Source of the DNA: Dactylis glomerata
Lineage: Eukaryota > Streptophyta > Magnoliopsida > Poales > Poaceae
Length of the DNA: 64,000 bases
Assembly: GCA_007115705.1 (NCBI GenBank)
Contig: QXEO01000210.1
Coordinates: 1,054,001 to 1,118,000, forward strand
Reading direction: 5' to 3'
Below the pieces are notes generated by a model, which had not been told where the DNA came from, ran no database searches, and was given only the letters and a program-made list of their open reading frames with translations. Below are positions 44,753-54,284 of this stretch, one piece after another (the stretch's first letter is position 1; every line of letters starts with the position of its first letter). The translations under genes were made by a program, and so were the position numbers.

Positions 44753-45445
44753 GTGAATATGTTTGCTTATTTTTGACCGTGAATATGTTTGCTTATGAAG
44801 TGAAGCATGGCTATACTTAACATGATTTTATGTATCGTAGACTTTTACTCGTAGTTATATTAGCAGGCAAGTGCGTGAATTTTCAGTGACTTATGCTATT
44901 TCCTCATTGAACACTTGAGCTTCAGTTACACCTGCGGACTGAAGACAAAACCTCTCTGTGGCTATACCTTCAAGTCAACAAGCCGTGCTTTTGTTAGAAA
45001 GAATTTTCTTTTCCTAGTCTTCGAACGAGTTGAAGTTTCTTTAACGAGTCTGGTGTACTTCCGTGCAAACTCTGTTGCTATCATCTGACGGTACGTCGGT
45101 ACCATTTGCGGTAGTCTACTGATTAGCAGGGACGGACCCAGGTTATGCTTAGTGGCGGCCTAGGCTCCCATTCATTTTTTGCATTTTTATATTATATAGG
45201 CTATATTTTGATTAGTTGGCCCCTTAGTCAGCCTAGAAATAAGGCCCTCACTCATTTAGGTTCGTACTTAGTTTTTGGGCTGGGTCGATGCAAAAAACTT
45301 TTCTGAATTATCACCTCAGTTGGTAGATATTAACAGATAACAGTGCTATGAAACTCTGAAGGAATGCAACAATCGATGAGAATTGAGATTTTTTTTACTT
45401 CGCTAGTAGCAAAGCAGTACACACAAACGAGACTATAAGTTGCTA
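44753..45445. other. Intergenic DNA right of the LINE
   Basis: It begins with an 18 bp direct repeat (GTGAATATGTTTGCTTAT at 44753-44770 and 44779-44796). A stretch at about 45129-45290 starts with CAGGGACGGACCCAG, resembling hAT-type MITE ends, but the other end matches poorly. No ORF. Confidence 0.35.
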
Positions 45446-45548
45446 CTCTCTCCGACCACTAATACTTATCTCCAGTATGATGTATCTAGACATTTTTTTA
45501 ATACCTAGATACATTATGTTAGAGACAGGTATTAGTGGTTGAAGGAAG
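45446..45548. mobile_element. Stowaway MITE
   Basis: 103 bp with terminal inverted repeats (CTCTCTCCGACCACTAATAC against CTTCCTTCAACCACTAATAC) and TA target duplication at 45444-45445 and 45549-45550. Confidence 0.75.
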
Positions 45549-45841
45549 TACAATTATTTGGATTTGAGAATCCAATACTGAAACAAGAACACAAAGCCAT
45601 GAACGAGTGAGTACTGGGCAGCAGCAGCAAAGGCCGTGTAGCTCAGGGTCGCGCCACCGCCATATTCGCGACCAACACCAGTTGTCCTGTGTCCCAGAGG
45701 AACACGTCCTTCACCGACCAGGAGGTAGCTGCGAACACAAGCATCATCGAACACCCATGAGCCAGTTAACAAATTAATGTATTTACCTAGTAGTAACAGT
45801 AAGTATACACGAAAAACTGATGTTCATACCACGCGGGACTA

Positions 45842-47080
45842 TCAACAGTCATCGTTCCGAAATGCAAAATTTCCCCCTTGGATGTCAAAGGTGACACCAA
45901 TAGACCGTGTTGCCGAGTTCCCCAATACTTGTACACTAGTTTCTAATGCCGAATCTCTCATGAAATACGTGCATAGTCCATATTTTGTTGTAAAATAAAA
46001 CGAGCTCTGGGGTTCCAATCTCAGCATAGCACCCATATCGAATGAAAGCTCCACCACCGGCAAAGCAGACCAATTCTTGAACGTGTGTAGCCAGGCGTCG
46101 TCAAAGCACATATGGTTCGGTCCCATGGCAGCAGTTCGATTATATCGGAGGGGTACCAAAGCATTGGCGATCACTGTCTCAAGTTGGCTGAAGGTAGCAG
46201 ACCGCAACACTGTCCATTTCGATCCGGTGTCAACAATCATTTCTGAGGGTTCCGTGACCAATGTGATCCCATTGGCGACCACCTTATCCAGCTTCAGTGC
46301 ATACACGGGCCTGTTGCGAGCCAAAAACAGGGGGGTATAAGATGTAGAGCTCACACGGCTGTAATCCCCAATGGACAAGTATCCTGTCTTCTTTCTGTCG
46401 CTGGGAAAGCAATAGCTAAAAGCCTTATAGCTTACCAACCTTGCTACTTGTGCAAAGAAAGAAAATGGCGCGGCACCAAATCCGAATATGCCAGCCTCAT
46501 GCTGGTCGTACTCTATGTCCAGGCTGCATCCGAAGATGAAACCAGCGAGACTATAGCCCTTGTCATGTTGCCCAATGGAGATTACGTCTGTCATGAGTTT
46601 GCCGACGGAATAAGCCGATGATCTTCCGTACGAGGCACTGTAAAGGCAACTATCCTCTTTCTCCATACAAGCTTTGGATCTAATATGTAGCGCCGACTGG
46701 ACGGTGCGACACATTCGTTCTGAGCACCCTACACGCCTGGAACTCTCAGATTTGCTGGGGTTGAAGATAGGGCCACTGCCCTCTTGGTCGTGGCAGTTGA
46801 GAGTGCAAGGTTCACACTGAACAAAGCAGAGCGGCGATCCAGTATCAATGGACACAAGATTCCAGACCGGTGGAGTACCCAGCTTAATAGGCATTAGAAA
46901 GGCAAAGTTATTTATATTGTCATTTTGTATCAAGTCGATACGAAGGTCTGTCTCAACTATGCTTTCAGTTGACAATGGACGACCAAGATGCTGCTGGACA
47001 CAAAGGTGGTCCGTGTGAAACAAGGGGAACTCAAGTGCGCCTTCGGAGTTCACAATATGGTCTGTAGTGAATGTGCCCAA
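45842..47080 (-). CDS. Nepenthesin-type aspartic protease, main exon (xylanase-inhibitor-like fold)
   Basis: An open frame of 412 codons, ending in a typical ...AFRNDDC. It matches the plant A1B (nepenthesin) family, TAXi_N plus TAXi_C domains. Visible are the propeptide-like LEFPLFHTDH (about residues 16-25), the first catalytic site VSIDTGS (about 78-84), a Cys-rich nepenthesin insert (about 91-145), Tyr-containing flap SASYG (about 148), and the second catalytic site MIVDTGS (about 275-281). Both catalytic Asp are present, so an active secreted or vacuolar protease is possible. The frame has no ATG at its right end (the first codon is TTG). A splice acceptor (...CACTACAG at about 47056) and the lack of a signal peptide imply an upstream exon; a candidate is at 53097-53201. 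No frameshift within the exon. A decayed relative lies at 20075-20395. Confidence 0.75.
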   Translation of the reverse strand: MGTFTTDHIVNSEGALEFPLFHTDHLCVQQHLGRPLSTESIVETDLRIDLIQNDNINNFAFLMPIKLGTPPVWNLVSIDTGSPLCFVQCEPCTLNCHDQEGSGPIFNPSKSESSRRVGCSERMCRTVQSALHIRSKACMEKEDSCLYSASYGRSSAYSVGKLMTDVISIGQHDKGYSLAGFIFGCSLDIEYDQHEAGIFGFGAAPFSFFAQVARLVSYKAFSYCFPSDRKKTGYLSIGDYSRVSSTSYTPLFLARNRPVYALKLDKVVANGITLVTEPSEMIVDTGSKWTVLRSATFSQLETVIANALVPLRYNRTAAMGPNHMCFDDAWLHTFKNWSALPVVELSFDMGAMLRLEPQSSFYFTTKYGLCTYFMRDSALETSVQVLGNSATRSIGVTFDIQGGNFAFRNDDC

Positions 47081-47516
47081 TATAAAAGAAAGTTAGTTTC
47101 TGATTGCAACACAGTAGATTATTATAGCAATAGTAGAAACATTTGCGAAAAACACAACTGTTTCGCTATTTGAAATACAACACCCTATTTGCACAGTTTT
47201 CACAACCTGCACACTTGCGTGCGAATGTGCTTCTGTGTGCACTAAACTATATGCACACAAATGTACTGAACGACAGTAAGACCATGGCGGCATAAATGCA
47301 AACAACATTTTCAGAGTAGTATCAAGGTTGAACCAAACTAAAGTACTATTACAATATGTTTTTTTCTTCTGTCTGGGGATCGGCGACAAACTGATCAATC
47401 TACTCACTCCTTACAAAACATATAGTGTATTTTTGTCTCGCATATAGATATATAATATATACATACCAAGGCAAGGATAAATACAAATACTTACATCACC
47501 GTTGAGTAGTTAGTAG
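47081..47516. other. Putative intron or upstream region of the aspartic protease gene
   Basis: AT-rich, no recognised domain; it ends in AGTAG, the left target duplication of the Copia element. The minus frame 47093-47407 is open but unlike any family I know. Confidence 0.4.
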
Positions 47517-47697
47517 TGTTAGATGTTGTATAGGACTAGGTCGGTTGACCAAGCCAGATACGTGTTGTATATCATACAATGTTGTGTATGGATACGATAC
47601 AAACCCTGTACAACTCTTATACGTGCCCTAGTGGCCGTCTATATAAACACGCAACCGTACCGAGTCCAAGGTACGTTCCACGCCACGATATTTTACA
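47517..47697 (+). repeat. 5' LTR of Copia element F
   Basis: 181 bp; TATATAAA at 47640-47647 is the likely promoter TATA box. The 3' LTR is 52568-52748. Confidence 0.9.
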
Positions 47698-47709
47698 TGG
47701 TATCAGAGC
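47698..47709 (+). other. Primer binding site of Copia F (initiator tRNA-Met)
   Basis: TGGTATCAGAGC directly after the 5' LTR; the standard primer site of plant Copia elements. Confidence 0.9.
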
Positions 47710-48016
47710 GGCTCTTCCTCGACCTCTAGCTGCCGCCGCCGCCGCCATACCCTAAACCCTAGAAAAATCACCGCCGCCGCCGTTGCATCCTGCAGCCGCC
47801 GCTGCCGCATCCCCTACGACGACAAGGTCTCCTTCACGACGACAAGATCCTCTACGACGACAAGATCCCCTCTAATCAACAACGACTACGACGACCTACG
47901 ACGACAAGATCCTCTACGACGACAAGATCTCCTCAGATCAACAACGACTACGACGACCGCCGCCGCCACTGTAAAACTTCAGCCGCCGCCGCCTCCACGA
48001 CTACGACTACGACGCC
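47710..48016 (+). other. Untranslated leader of Copia F with CGACGA-rich tandem repeats
   Basis: GC-rich leader full of (CGC)n and CTACGACGACAAGAT units. A block of about 65 bp including ATCAACAACGACTACGACGAC is duplicated (about 47825-47958). Confidence 0.6.
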
Positions 48017-49190
48017 ATGAGTTCATCATCGTCCTCATCGTTGACGCTGACCGCTGCTCTGGGCACTCCTCCTACGCAGACTCTCAACCGCACCAATCAC
48101 CTTGCATGGAAGGCGTTGGTTCTTCCTGCGTTTCATGGTGCGCGTGTTATGGGCCTCCTTGATGGTTCTGACCGTGCACCGCCTGAGATCATGGAAGTTG
48201 AAGATGATAAAGGGAAAAAGGTCCAGGTGGAAAATCCGGCCTATGCTGCATGGATTGAACGAGATCAACTGGTGCTAAAATTTTCTTCTTAACTCCTTGT
48301 CACCTGATATTCTTTCCCATGTCCTTAGAGTAGAATCTACTACCGAGGCATGGTCTACCATTGATGGCATGTTCAAGACTGCAGCTCGCTCCAAGATTCA
48401 GCATCTTTGGAGCCAACTTAACGACACCAAGAAACTGGCTATGAGCGCTGATGATTACTTCACCAAGATGAAAGGGTTTGCCTCTGAATTAGCAGCAGTT
48501 GGCAAGCCCCTTGATGAGGACGAGCTTGTCGGGCATCTTCTTCGTGGACTCGACAAGGATCACTACAACTCCCTCATCACGAACGTCAACGACAAACCTG
48601 ACACGACGCTCGATGAATTCTTTGGGCAACTTAGCTCCTATGACATGTGCAATGGTCCTGGCGGAGTCCAAGAGGGTTTCACCTCTTCTGCAAATGTCGC
48701 TCGTCGTGGTCAGGAATATGACCGCGATTACCGTCCACGAGGTCGCAGCCCTGATCGCTATCGTCCCGAGCATGGACGCCAGGACTATCGAGGAGGAGGA
48801 GGAGGCGGTGGATACCGCCGAGGTCGCCGTGACGACATGCGTCCAGGGGGAGATCGTGAGGATCGCCCCCGTCGACGCGACGATGACCGCCGCCAGGATG
48901 GTGGCAAGGGACGCCGTCGTCCTGACCGCACTCTGACGCCTTACGTAAACACTACATGTCAAATCTGCAACATCCACAGACATTCTGCAAAAGACTGCTG
49001 GTGGCGTCATGGAGATGATGATGACTCTGACCGTGATCGCGGTCACAAAGGTGATAAGAGTGCAAATCTTACATCCTATGGTGTAGACACAAATTGGTAC
49101 ACCGACACGGGTGCCACTGATCACATCACAAGCGAGCTCAACAAGCTATCGCGCATGAGAAGTACACTGGACATGATCGTATTTGTACAG
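48017..49190 (+). pseudogene. Copia F gag and protease, frameshifted
   Basis: Gag begins at the ATG at 48017 (Ser-rich start, then NRTNHLAWKALVLPAF, typical of copia Gag). It is closed by a stop at 48290-48292 after what looks like a one-base insertion in an A/T run, and resumes in another frame from 48297. Later parts are the UBN2-like Gag core, an Arg/Asp/Gly-rich basic region, a CCHC zinc knuckle (CQICNIHRHSAKDC, about 48957-48998) and the protease active site WYTDTGATDH (about 49096-49125). A second frame change follows at about 49150. Gag cannot be made in full length. Confidence 0.8.
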
Positions 49191-49204
49191 CTGAAGGCAC
49201 AGGT

Positions 49205-52200
49205 ATGCACATTAGTCACATTGGTCATTCAAAATTATCACATCCTCTTGGTTCCTTTGACCTTAAAAATATTCTACATGTACGTAGTGCATCAAATAAT
49301 CTTCTTTCTGTTCATCGATTCACTCTTGATAATCATGTCTTTATTGAGTTTCATCCCTTCTTCTTTTTGATCAAGGACATAAAGACACGAAGAATTCTGT
49401 TTAGAGGTCCCTGCTATGGTGGTCTCTATCCTTTGTTGCCTACACTCAACACCACTGCCAAGCTCGCCTTCGCTGCAATAAAGCCATCATCCTCTACGTG
49501 GCATCGCCATTTAGGACATCCATCTTAGTTCAACAAGTTCTTAGGAAGAATAAAATAGCTTACACCCCAGAAAGTACTCCTTATGTTTGTGATTCTTGTC
49601 AGTTAGCTAAGAGTCATCAACTTCCATATCCCATATCCACTAGTGTATCTACTATTCCTTTGGAACAAGTGTTCTCTGATGTATGGGTCCCTGCTCCTCT
49701 TTCTGTGGGAGAACATGCCTATTATGTAAGCTTTATTGATGATTTTACAAAGTTCACCCGGATATATCTACTCAAAAAGCGATCTGATGTTTATCAAGCC
49801 TTTCTTAATTATCAGCAATATGTTGAGCATAAGTTTGATAGGAAAATTGTCAATATGCAAACTGATTGAGGAGGAGAGTACGGAAAATTAAATGGTTTCT
49901 TCCAAAAGGTTGGCATTACACATCATGTCTCCTGTCCCCATGCTCATCAACAGAATGGCTCAGCTGAAAGAAAACATCGTCATATTGTTGAAGTTGGTCT
50001 TGCCTTGCTTGCCAATGCTTCTATGCCACTTAAATTCTGGGATGAAGCCTTTCTCACAGCCACTTTTCTTATCAATATCATTCCTAGCAAAGTTCTTGGT
50101 TTCGAATCTCCCACTGAGTGTCTCCTTCATGTCACTCCTAATTATGATGCTCTTCGTACTTTTGGTTGTGCTTGCTGGCCAAATCTTTGTCCTTACAACA
50201 AACGCAAACTCGCTTTTCGTTCCAAACAATGTGTCTTTCTAGGCTATAGTTCTCTTCATAAAGGTGTCAAATGTCTTGATGTTTCTACAGGACGTGTCTA
50301 TATATCTCGTGATGTAGTTTTTGATGAGAATGTCTTTCCCTTCGCAGCTCTACACCCTAATGCTGGCACTCGTCTTAAACAAGATATTCTGCTTCTTCCA
50401 TCCTCCACACCTCTCCAAGAGGATGATGCAAATTTTGTTGATCACATTGTGCCTATTGTGTCTAGTACTAATGTGTTGCAGGGAGAAGTCGCAAAAGAAA
50501 ACATAGGGGAAAATGGTGCTTCTGACAGTTCAGAAAATACTGAAAACCATGCATCATCGTATGTGGAGGAAAACGCCGAACATGGCGCTGAGCACGAGGA
50601 GGAACATTCCTCTGCTCAGCCGGATCCCGAGGTAGATCCCGACACGCCGGATTCCCGCGCAAGTGCAGGCGCGGATTCCCGCACAGGTGCAGGCGCGGAT
50701 TCCGCTGGCGCACATGCAGGCACTGGTTCCGAGGCGGATCCCGACACGCCGGGTTCCCACGCTGGCGCTGATCCTGAGGCGGATTCCCGCGCAGGTGACA
50801 GCGACCGTGGTGCAGGCGCTGGCTCTTCCCGCCCAAGCGCTGATCTCGGGGAGGATTCTGCCGGTGCTGGCGGATCTTCTACGCCGGATATTTCTGCACC
50901 ATCTCCACCGCCAGTGATTTTGTCTCCTATTCGCACTCGACTTCAAAAAGGTATAAGAAATCCTAAAAAATATACTGATGGTACAGTTCGCTATGGCATG
51001 TTATCTTCTACAGGTGAACCATGCACTCTGATAGAAGCTTTAGATGATGAAAATTGGTGTAAAGCTATGAATGAAGAATACAAGGCATTGATGGAAAATA
51101 AGACTTGGCATCTTGTTCCACCAAGCAGCAACAAAAATTTGATTGACTGCAAATGGGTATATCGTATAAAGAGGAAAGTAGATGGTACAATTGATAGGTA
51201 CAAGGCACGATTGGTTGCAAAAGGTTTCAAACAGAGATATGGCATTGATTATGAGGATACTTTCAGTCCTGTAGTTAAGATTGCTACTATCAGAACTGTT
51301 TTGGCTCTTTCTGTTTCTAGAGGCTGGAGTCTTCGGCAGCTAGATGTCAAGAACGCGTTGTTACATGGTGTTCTGGAAGAGGAAGTATATATGAGACAAC
51401 CACCAGGTTTTGAAAATCCTAATGCTCCTAACTACATCTGCAAACTTGATAAAGCTTTATATGGGTTGAAGCAGGCACCTCGAGCCTGGTATTCTAGACT
51501 GAGTACCAAATTATGTGATCTTGGTTTTGTACCTTCGAAGACAGATACCTCACTATTTCTCTTTAACAAGGAAGGTATCACTATATTTCTGCTGATATAT
51601 GTTGATGATATCATAGTAACAAGTTCTTCTGATTATGCTATTTCTGCCTTGCTTCGAGATCTTAACAAGAATTTTGCTATCAAGGATTTGGGTGATTTAC
51701 ACTACTTTCTTGGTATTGAGGTAACAAAAAGGAAAAATGGTTTACTCTTGACACAGGAAAAATATGCCAAGGATCTAATTCAAAGAGTTGGTATGCAAGG
51801 TTGCAAGTCAACTCCAACGCCGCTATCATCCACAGAGCAGTTGTCTCTTACAAGTGGAACACCTCTGAGTTCTGATGACAACACTCGGTATAGAAGTATT
51901 GTTGGAGGTTTGCAGTATCTAACTCTGACACGTCTAGACCTGTCATATTCTGTTAATAAAGTTTGTCAGTATGTTCATGCTCCTACTACAGAACATTGGA
52001 CAGCAGTTAAGCGCATTCTGAGATATGTGAAGGATACTGTCACCACTGGAATTACTTTTGTAAAATCTCCTCATGTATATCTAAGTGCCTTCTCAGATGC
52101 AGATTGGGCAGGCTGTCTTGATGATAGAAGATCTATAGGGGGTTTTTCAATATTTGTTGGACCAAATCTGGTATCCTGGAGTGCTAGAAAACAAGCTACA

Positions 52201-52560
52201 GTGTCTAGATCAAGTACTGAAGCTGAGTATAAATCTTTGGTAAATGCTACAACAGAATTGATATGGGTTGAAGCTCTTCTCAGAGAACTTGGAGTAAAAT
52301 TGAGAAAAAAACCATGTCTTTGGTGTGATAACTTGGGTGCTACTTTTCTCTCTGCAAATCCAGTGTTTCATGCTCGAACCAAGCACATTGAGATTGATTT
52401 TCATTTTGTCAGAGAAAGAGTTGCAAAAAATTTACTAGATATCAAGTTTATATCAAGCAATGATCAAGTTGCAGATGGATTTGGATTTACTAAAGCGCTT
52501 CCTGTGAAGAAACTAGAAGAGTTTAAGCGTAATCTCAACCTTTCTACAGGTTTAGATTAA
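49205..52560 (+). pseudogene. Copia F pol: integrase, reverse transcriptase, RNase H with one nonsense codon
   Basis: The piece 49205-49528 carries the pre-integrase region (WHRHLGHPS) and ends by a frame change. From about 49525 to 52560 everything lies in one frame except a TGA at 49867-49869, just after the second catalytic Asp of the integrase (NMQTD), where other copies have Trp. The integrase Asp (FSDVW) and Glu (SAERKHRH) are present. Between integrase and RT lies a long acidic Ala/Gly/Ser/Pro linker built of repeats such as DSRAGAGAD (about 50570-50910). The RT catalytic motif is [12 protein letters not shown], and RNase H has SDADWAGC and STEAEYKSL. The last codon TAA adjoins the polypurine tract. 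Confidence 0.85.
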
Positions 52561-52567
52561 GGGAGAG

Positions 52568-52748
52568 TGTTAGATGTTGTATAGGACTAGGTCGGTTGAC
52601 CAAACCAGATATGTGTTGTATACCATACAATGTTGTGTATGGATACGATACAAACCCTGTACAACTCTTATACATGCCCTAGTGGCCGTCTATATAAACA
52701 CGCAACCGTAACGAGTCCGAGGTACGTTCCACGCCACGATATTTTACA
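52568..52748 (+). repeat. 3' LTR of Copia element F
   Basis: 181 bp, six substitutions from the 5' LTR, followed by the target duplication AGTAG. Confidence 0.9.
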
Positions 52749-52871
52749 AGTAGTACCATGGAGGAAAAAATAATTATATTTTTGGATTGTGCTTATATAT
52801 GTGAACAATCTATATATACATGTGTGACGGATATGACAAATATTTTATGACATACCAACTAACTTTTTCTA

Positions 52872-53030
52872 AGAGAAGTGCTATGCATACGACTATTCTC
52901 ATACGATTTTGTCATTCACATGCATTGCTGGACCCTAAACCCTAAATCATGTTTTTTAATCATGTATGGCTCATAATTAGTATCGTATGAGAATCGGATA
53001 TGGAACCATTATACGTAGAGGTGTTGCTTT
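52872..53030. mobile_element. Short inverted-repeat element (MITE-like), family unknown
   Basis: ATTCTCATACGA near the left end (about 52893-52904) is repeated in inverse as TCGTATGAGAAT (about 52983-52994), with looser pairing outwards. No target duplication could be fixed, so the borders are approximate. Confidence 0.35.
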
Positions 53031-53096
53031 CTTTCTAAAATTATGCTCAAAACACATTTTTTTGCATAGATAAAAGAAAACATAACAAAATTTACC

Positions 53097-53201
53097 CCCA
53101 AAAAAGGAAGAAGCAATACCGAAGCTGGAAGAGGGGCAGCCGGTGCAAGACGACATCATTGATACAAGAATTAAGAGGGGTATCACCCTGGGATACCCAA
53201 T
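53097..53201 (-). pseudogene. Candidate first exon (signal peptide) of the aspartic protease gene, start codon lost
   Basis: On the minus strand the frame reads a hydrophobic signal-like stretch YPRVIPLLILVSMMSS followed by SSSFGIASS and a possible donor GGG|GTAAAT at about 53096. At the place where an ATG would be expected (53199-53201) there is ATT. Its strand and position upstream of the protease exon fit a first exon separated by an intron that received Copia F. I cannot show homology, so this remains a guess; it could also be an unrelated open stretch. Confidence 0.3.
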
Positions 53202-53361
53202 GTTGTATGGCAAATTCCTTAGAGAGTTCACCAACCTGCACCCGATTGAATAATTGTATTTAGTCACTTGAAGACATCAGCAATATATTGGTCCTGAACT
53301 GATTCAAACATAGCTAATTTTCCTGAAAAGATGGCAAACAATTTAATCCCTGATAGAGGAA

Positions 53362-53831
53362 TTAGTACCATAGAATAGTAGCTCCTGCTCCCAATGCCAA
53401 TCGAGCGTGCGCAATGCGACCGGCAACGTTGCCGTCAAGAGTAGTAGTACCACTGTAAACAGGAGCGATAACAAGGAGGAATACATCAACATCTAAGCAA
53501 TCAACAGAGGAAGATTAGTCGAGTACTACTACCATGTTGAGTCATTCAACAAACTGCAGATTTCGCGTCGTGCTGGGTCATCCAACCAATTGGAGAAAAA
53601 CTGAAACGGGACAGAATTAGCAAAATTAAGCTAACCCTGGATGGATCGAGACAAACTTACAGGTCTAAACTTGCATGCATATGCAAGAACAGCCAGTACA
53701 TACATCTACGAAAAGCTAAAGTAAACTGAGTGCACGCAACCAACCCTCATAAGCCAAAAGACAGTGATCGAGATGAAGCCGCCGACGGCCAGGAACGCCG
53801 CCGGCCTAACTCCACCACCGGGCCGCGGCAT
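53362..53831 (-). CDS. Small three-exon gene for an 81-residue membrane protein
   Basis: Exons on the minus strand: 53745-53831 (29 codons), 53533-53600 and 53362-53452. All junctions have GT-AG borders (AGG|GTTGGT, TTTCAG|TTT; ATG|GTAGTA, TTTACAG|TGG), and phases match (0, then 2), giving one frame of 81 residues with a TAA stop. The protein begins MPRPGGGVRPAAFLAVGG. It has a hydrophobic segment at about 11-28, a polar middle with NWLDDPARREICSLLND, and a second hydrophobic, Ala/Gly-rich segment at about 62-81 ending ILWY. I do not recognise the family; two membrane spans in a very small protein suggest an organelle or ER membrane component. Short exons explain why it is easily missed. It lies head to head with the Hsp70-like gene, 453 bp between the start codons. 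Confidence 0.6.
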
Positions 53832-54284
53832 TGTAGGGTAAGATCGAGTGGCTATTGGTGCAGTGGAAACCAGGCAGCAGGTCATCTTGCTTGTACACAG
53901 GGGGAGATCAGGGTTCAAGGAGGTGCGATCGAGCAGTTGAGGCATGCGTTCGCTGTGTTGCTTCCTCGCTGCAGATCTTTGCCCGGGGAAAATATCGTGG
54001 TCCTCCTGCACATCAAGGTCGACCTGACCAGAGTTACAGCATCTCACGGACAGTACTGTCGATTTTGCAGTAGTTCGATCTGATTACAGGTTCCTTCTGC
54101 GGTTCTGCCGCACCTGTGAAAACCTAGACGTATAGATTGGTGTTGGAGTATCCTCGATGATATATACGGGTCGCACGCACGATCCTCTCAGCCTAGCTAC
54201 GAGCACCGATAACGCGGATCGGATCTAAAAAAAAAGATAACGCGGATGGTAAAAACACGCCGATCAAGAAAATAGTTGTCTTCA
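53832..54284. promoter_or_regulatory. Divergent intergenic region between the 81-residue gene and the Hsp70-like gene
   Basis: 453 bp that must contain both promoters. A TATATA at 54161-54166 is a candidate TATA box for the plus-strand gene, about 120 bp before its ATG. No clear heat-shock element or ER-stress element (CCAAT-N9-CCACG) was found by eye. Confidence 0.4.

Larger units (their letters stand above)
47517..52748 (+). mobile_element. Copia retrotransposon F, complete with target duplication, coding region broken
   Basis: 5232 bp with short 181 bp LTRs (TGTTAG...TTTTACA) and target duplication AGTAG (47512-47516 and 52749-52753). The primer site TGGTATCAGAGC (47698-47709) is complementary to initiator tRNA-Met and the polypurine tract AAGGGAGAG lies at 52559-52567. 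The domain order Gag, protease, integrase, reverse transcriptase, RNase H defines Ty1/copia. I count 6 differences between the LTRs (3.3%), meaning about a million years or so at the usual grass rate. The coding region has three frame changes and one nonsense codon. Confidence 0.95.

Noticed and set aside
45129..45290. Possible hAT-type MITE starting CAGGGACGGACCCAG
   Set aside because: Only one end resembles a hAT terminus; the opposite end pairs poorly and no 8 bp duplication is visible.
48489..49124. 211-codon minus-strand ORF over the Copia F gag
   Set aside because: Antisense shadow of the Arg/Asp-rich gag region; Thr/Ala/Val-rich composition without domains.
50554..50946. Several long frames on both strands in the GC-rich linker of Copia F
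   Set aside because: They result from codon periodicity of the repeat-rich linker, whose plus-strand pol frame is continuous with integrase and RT.
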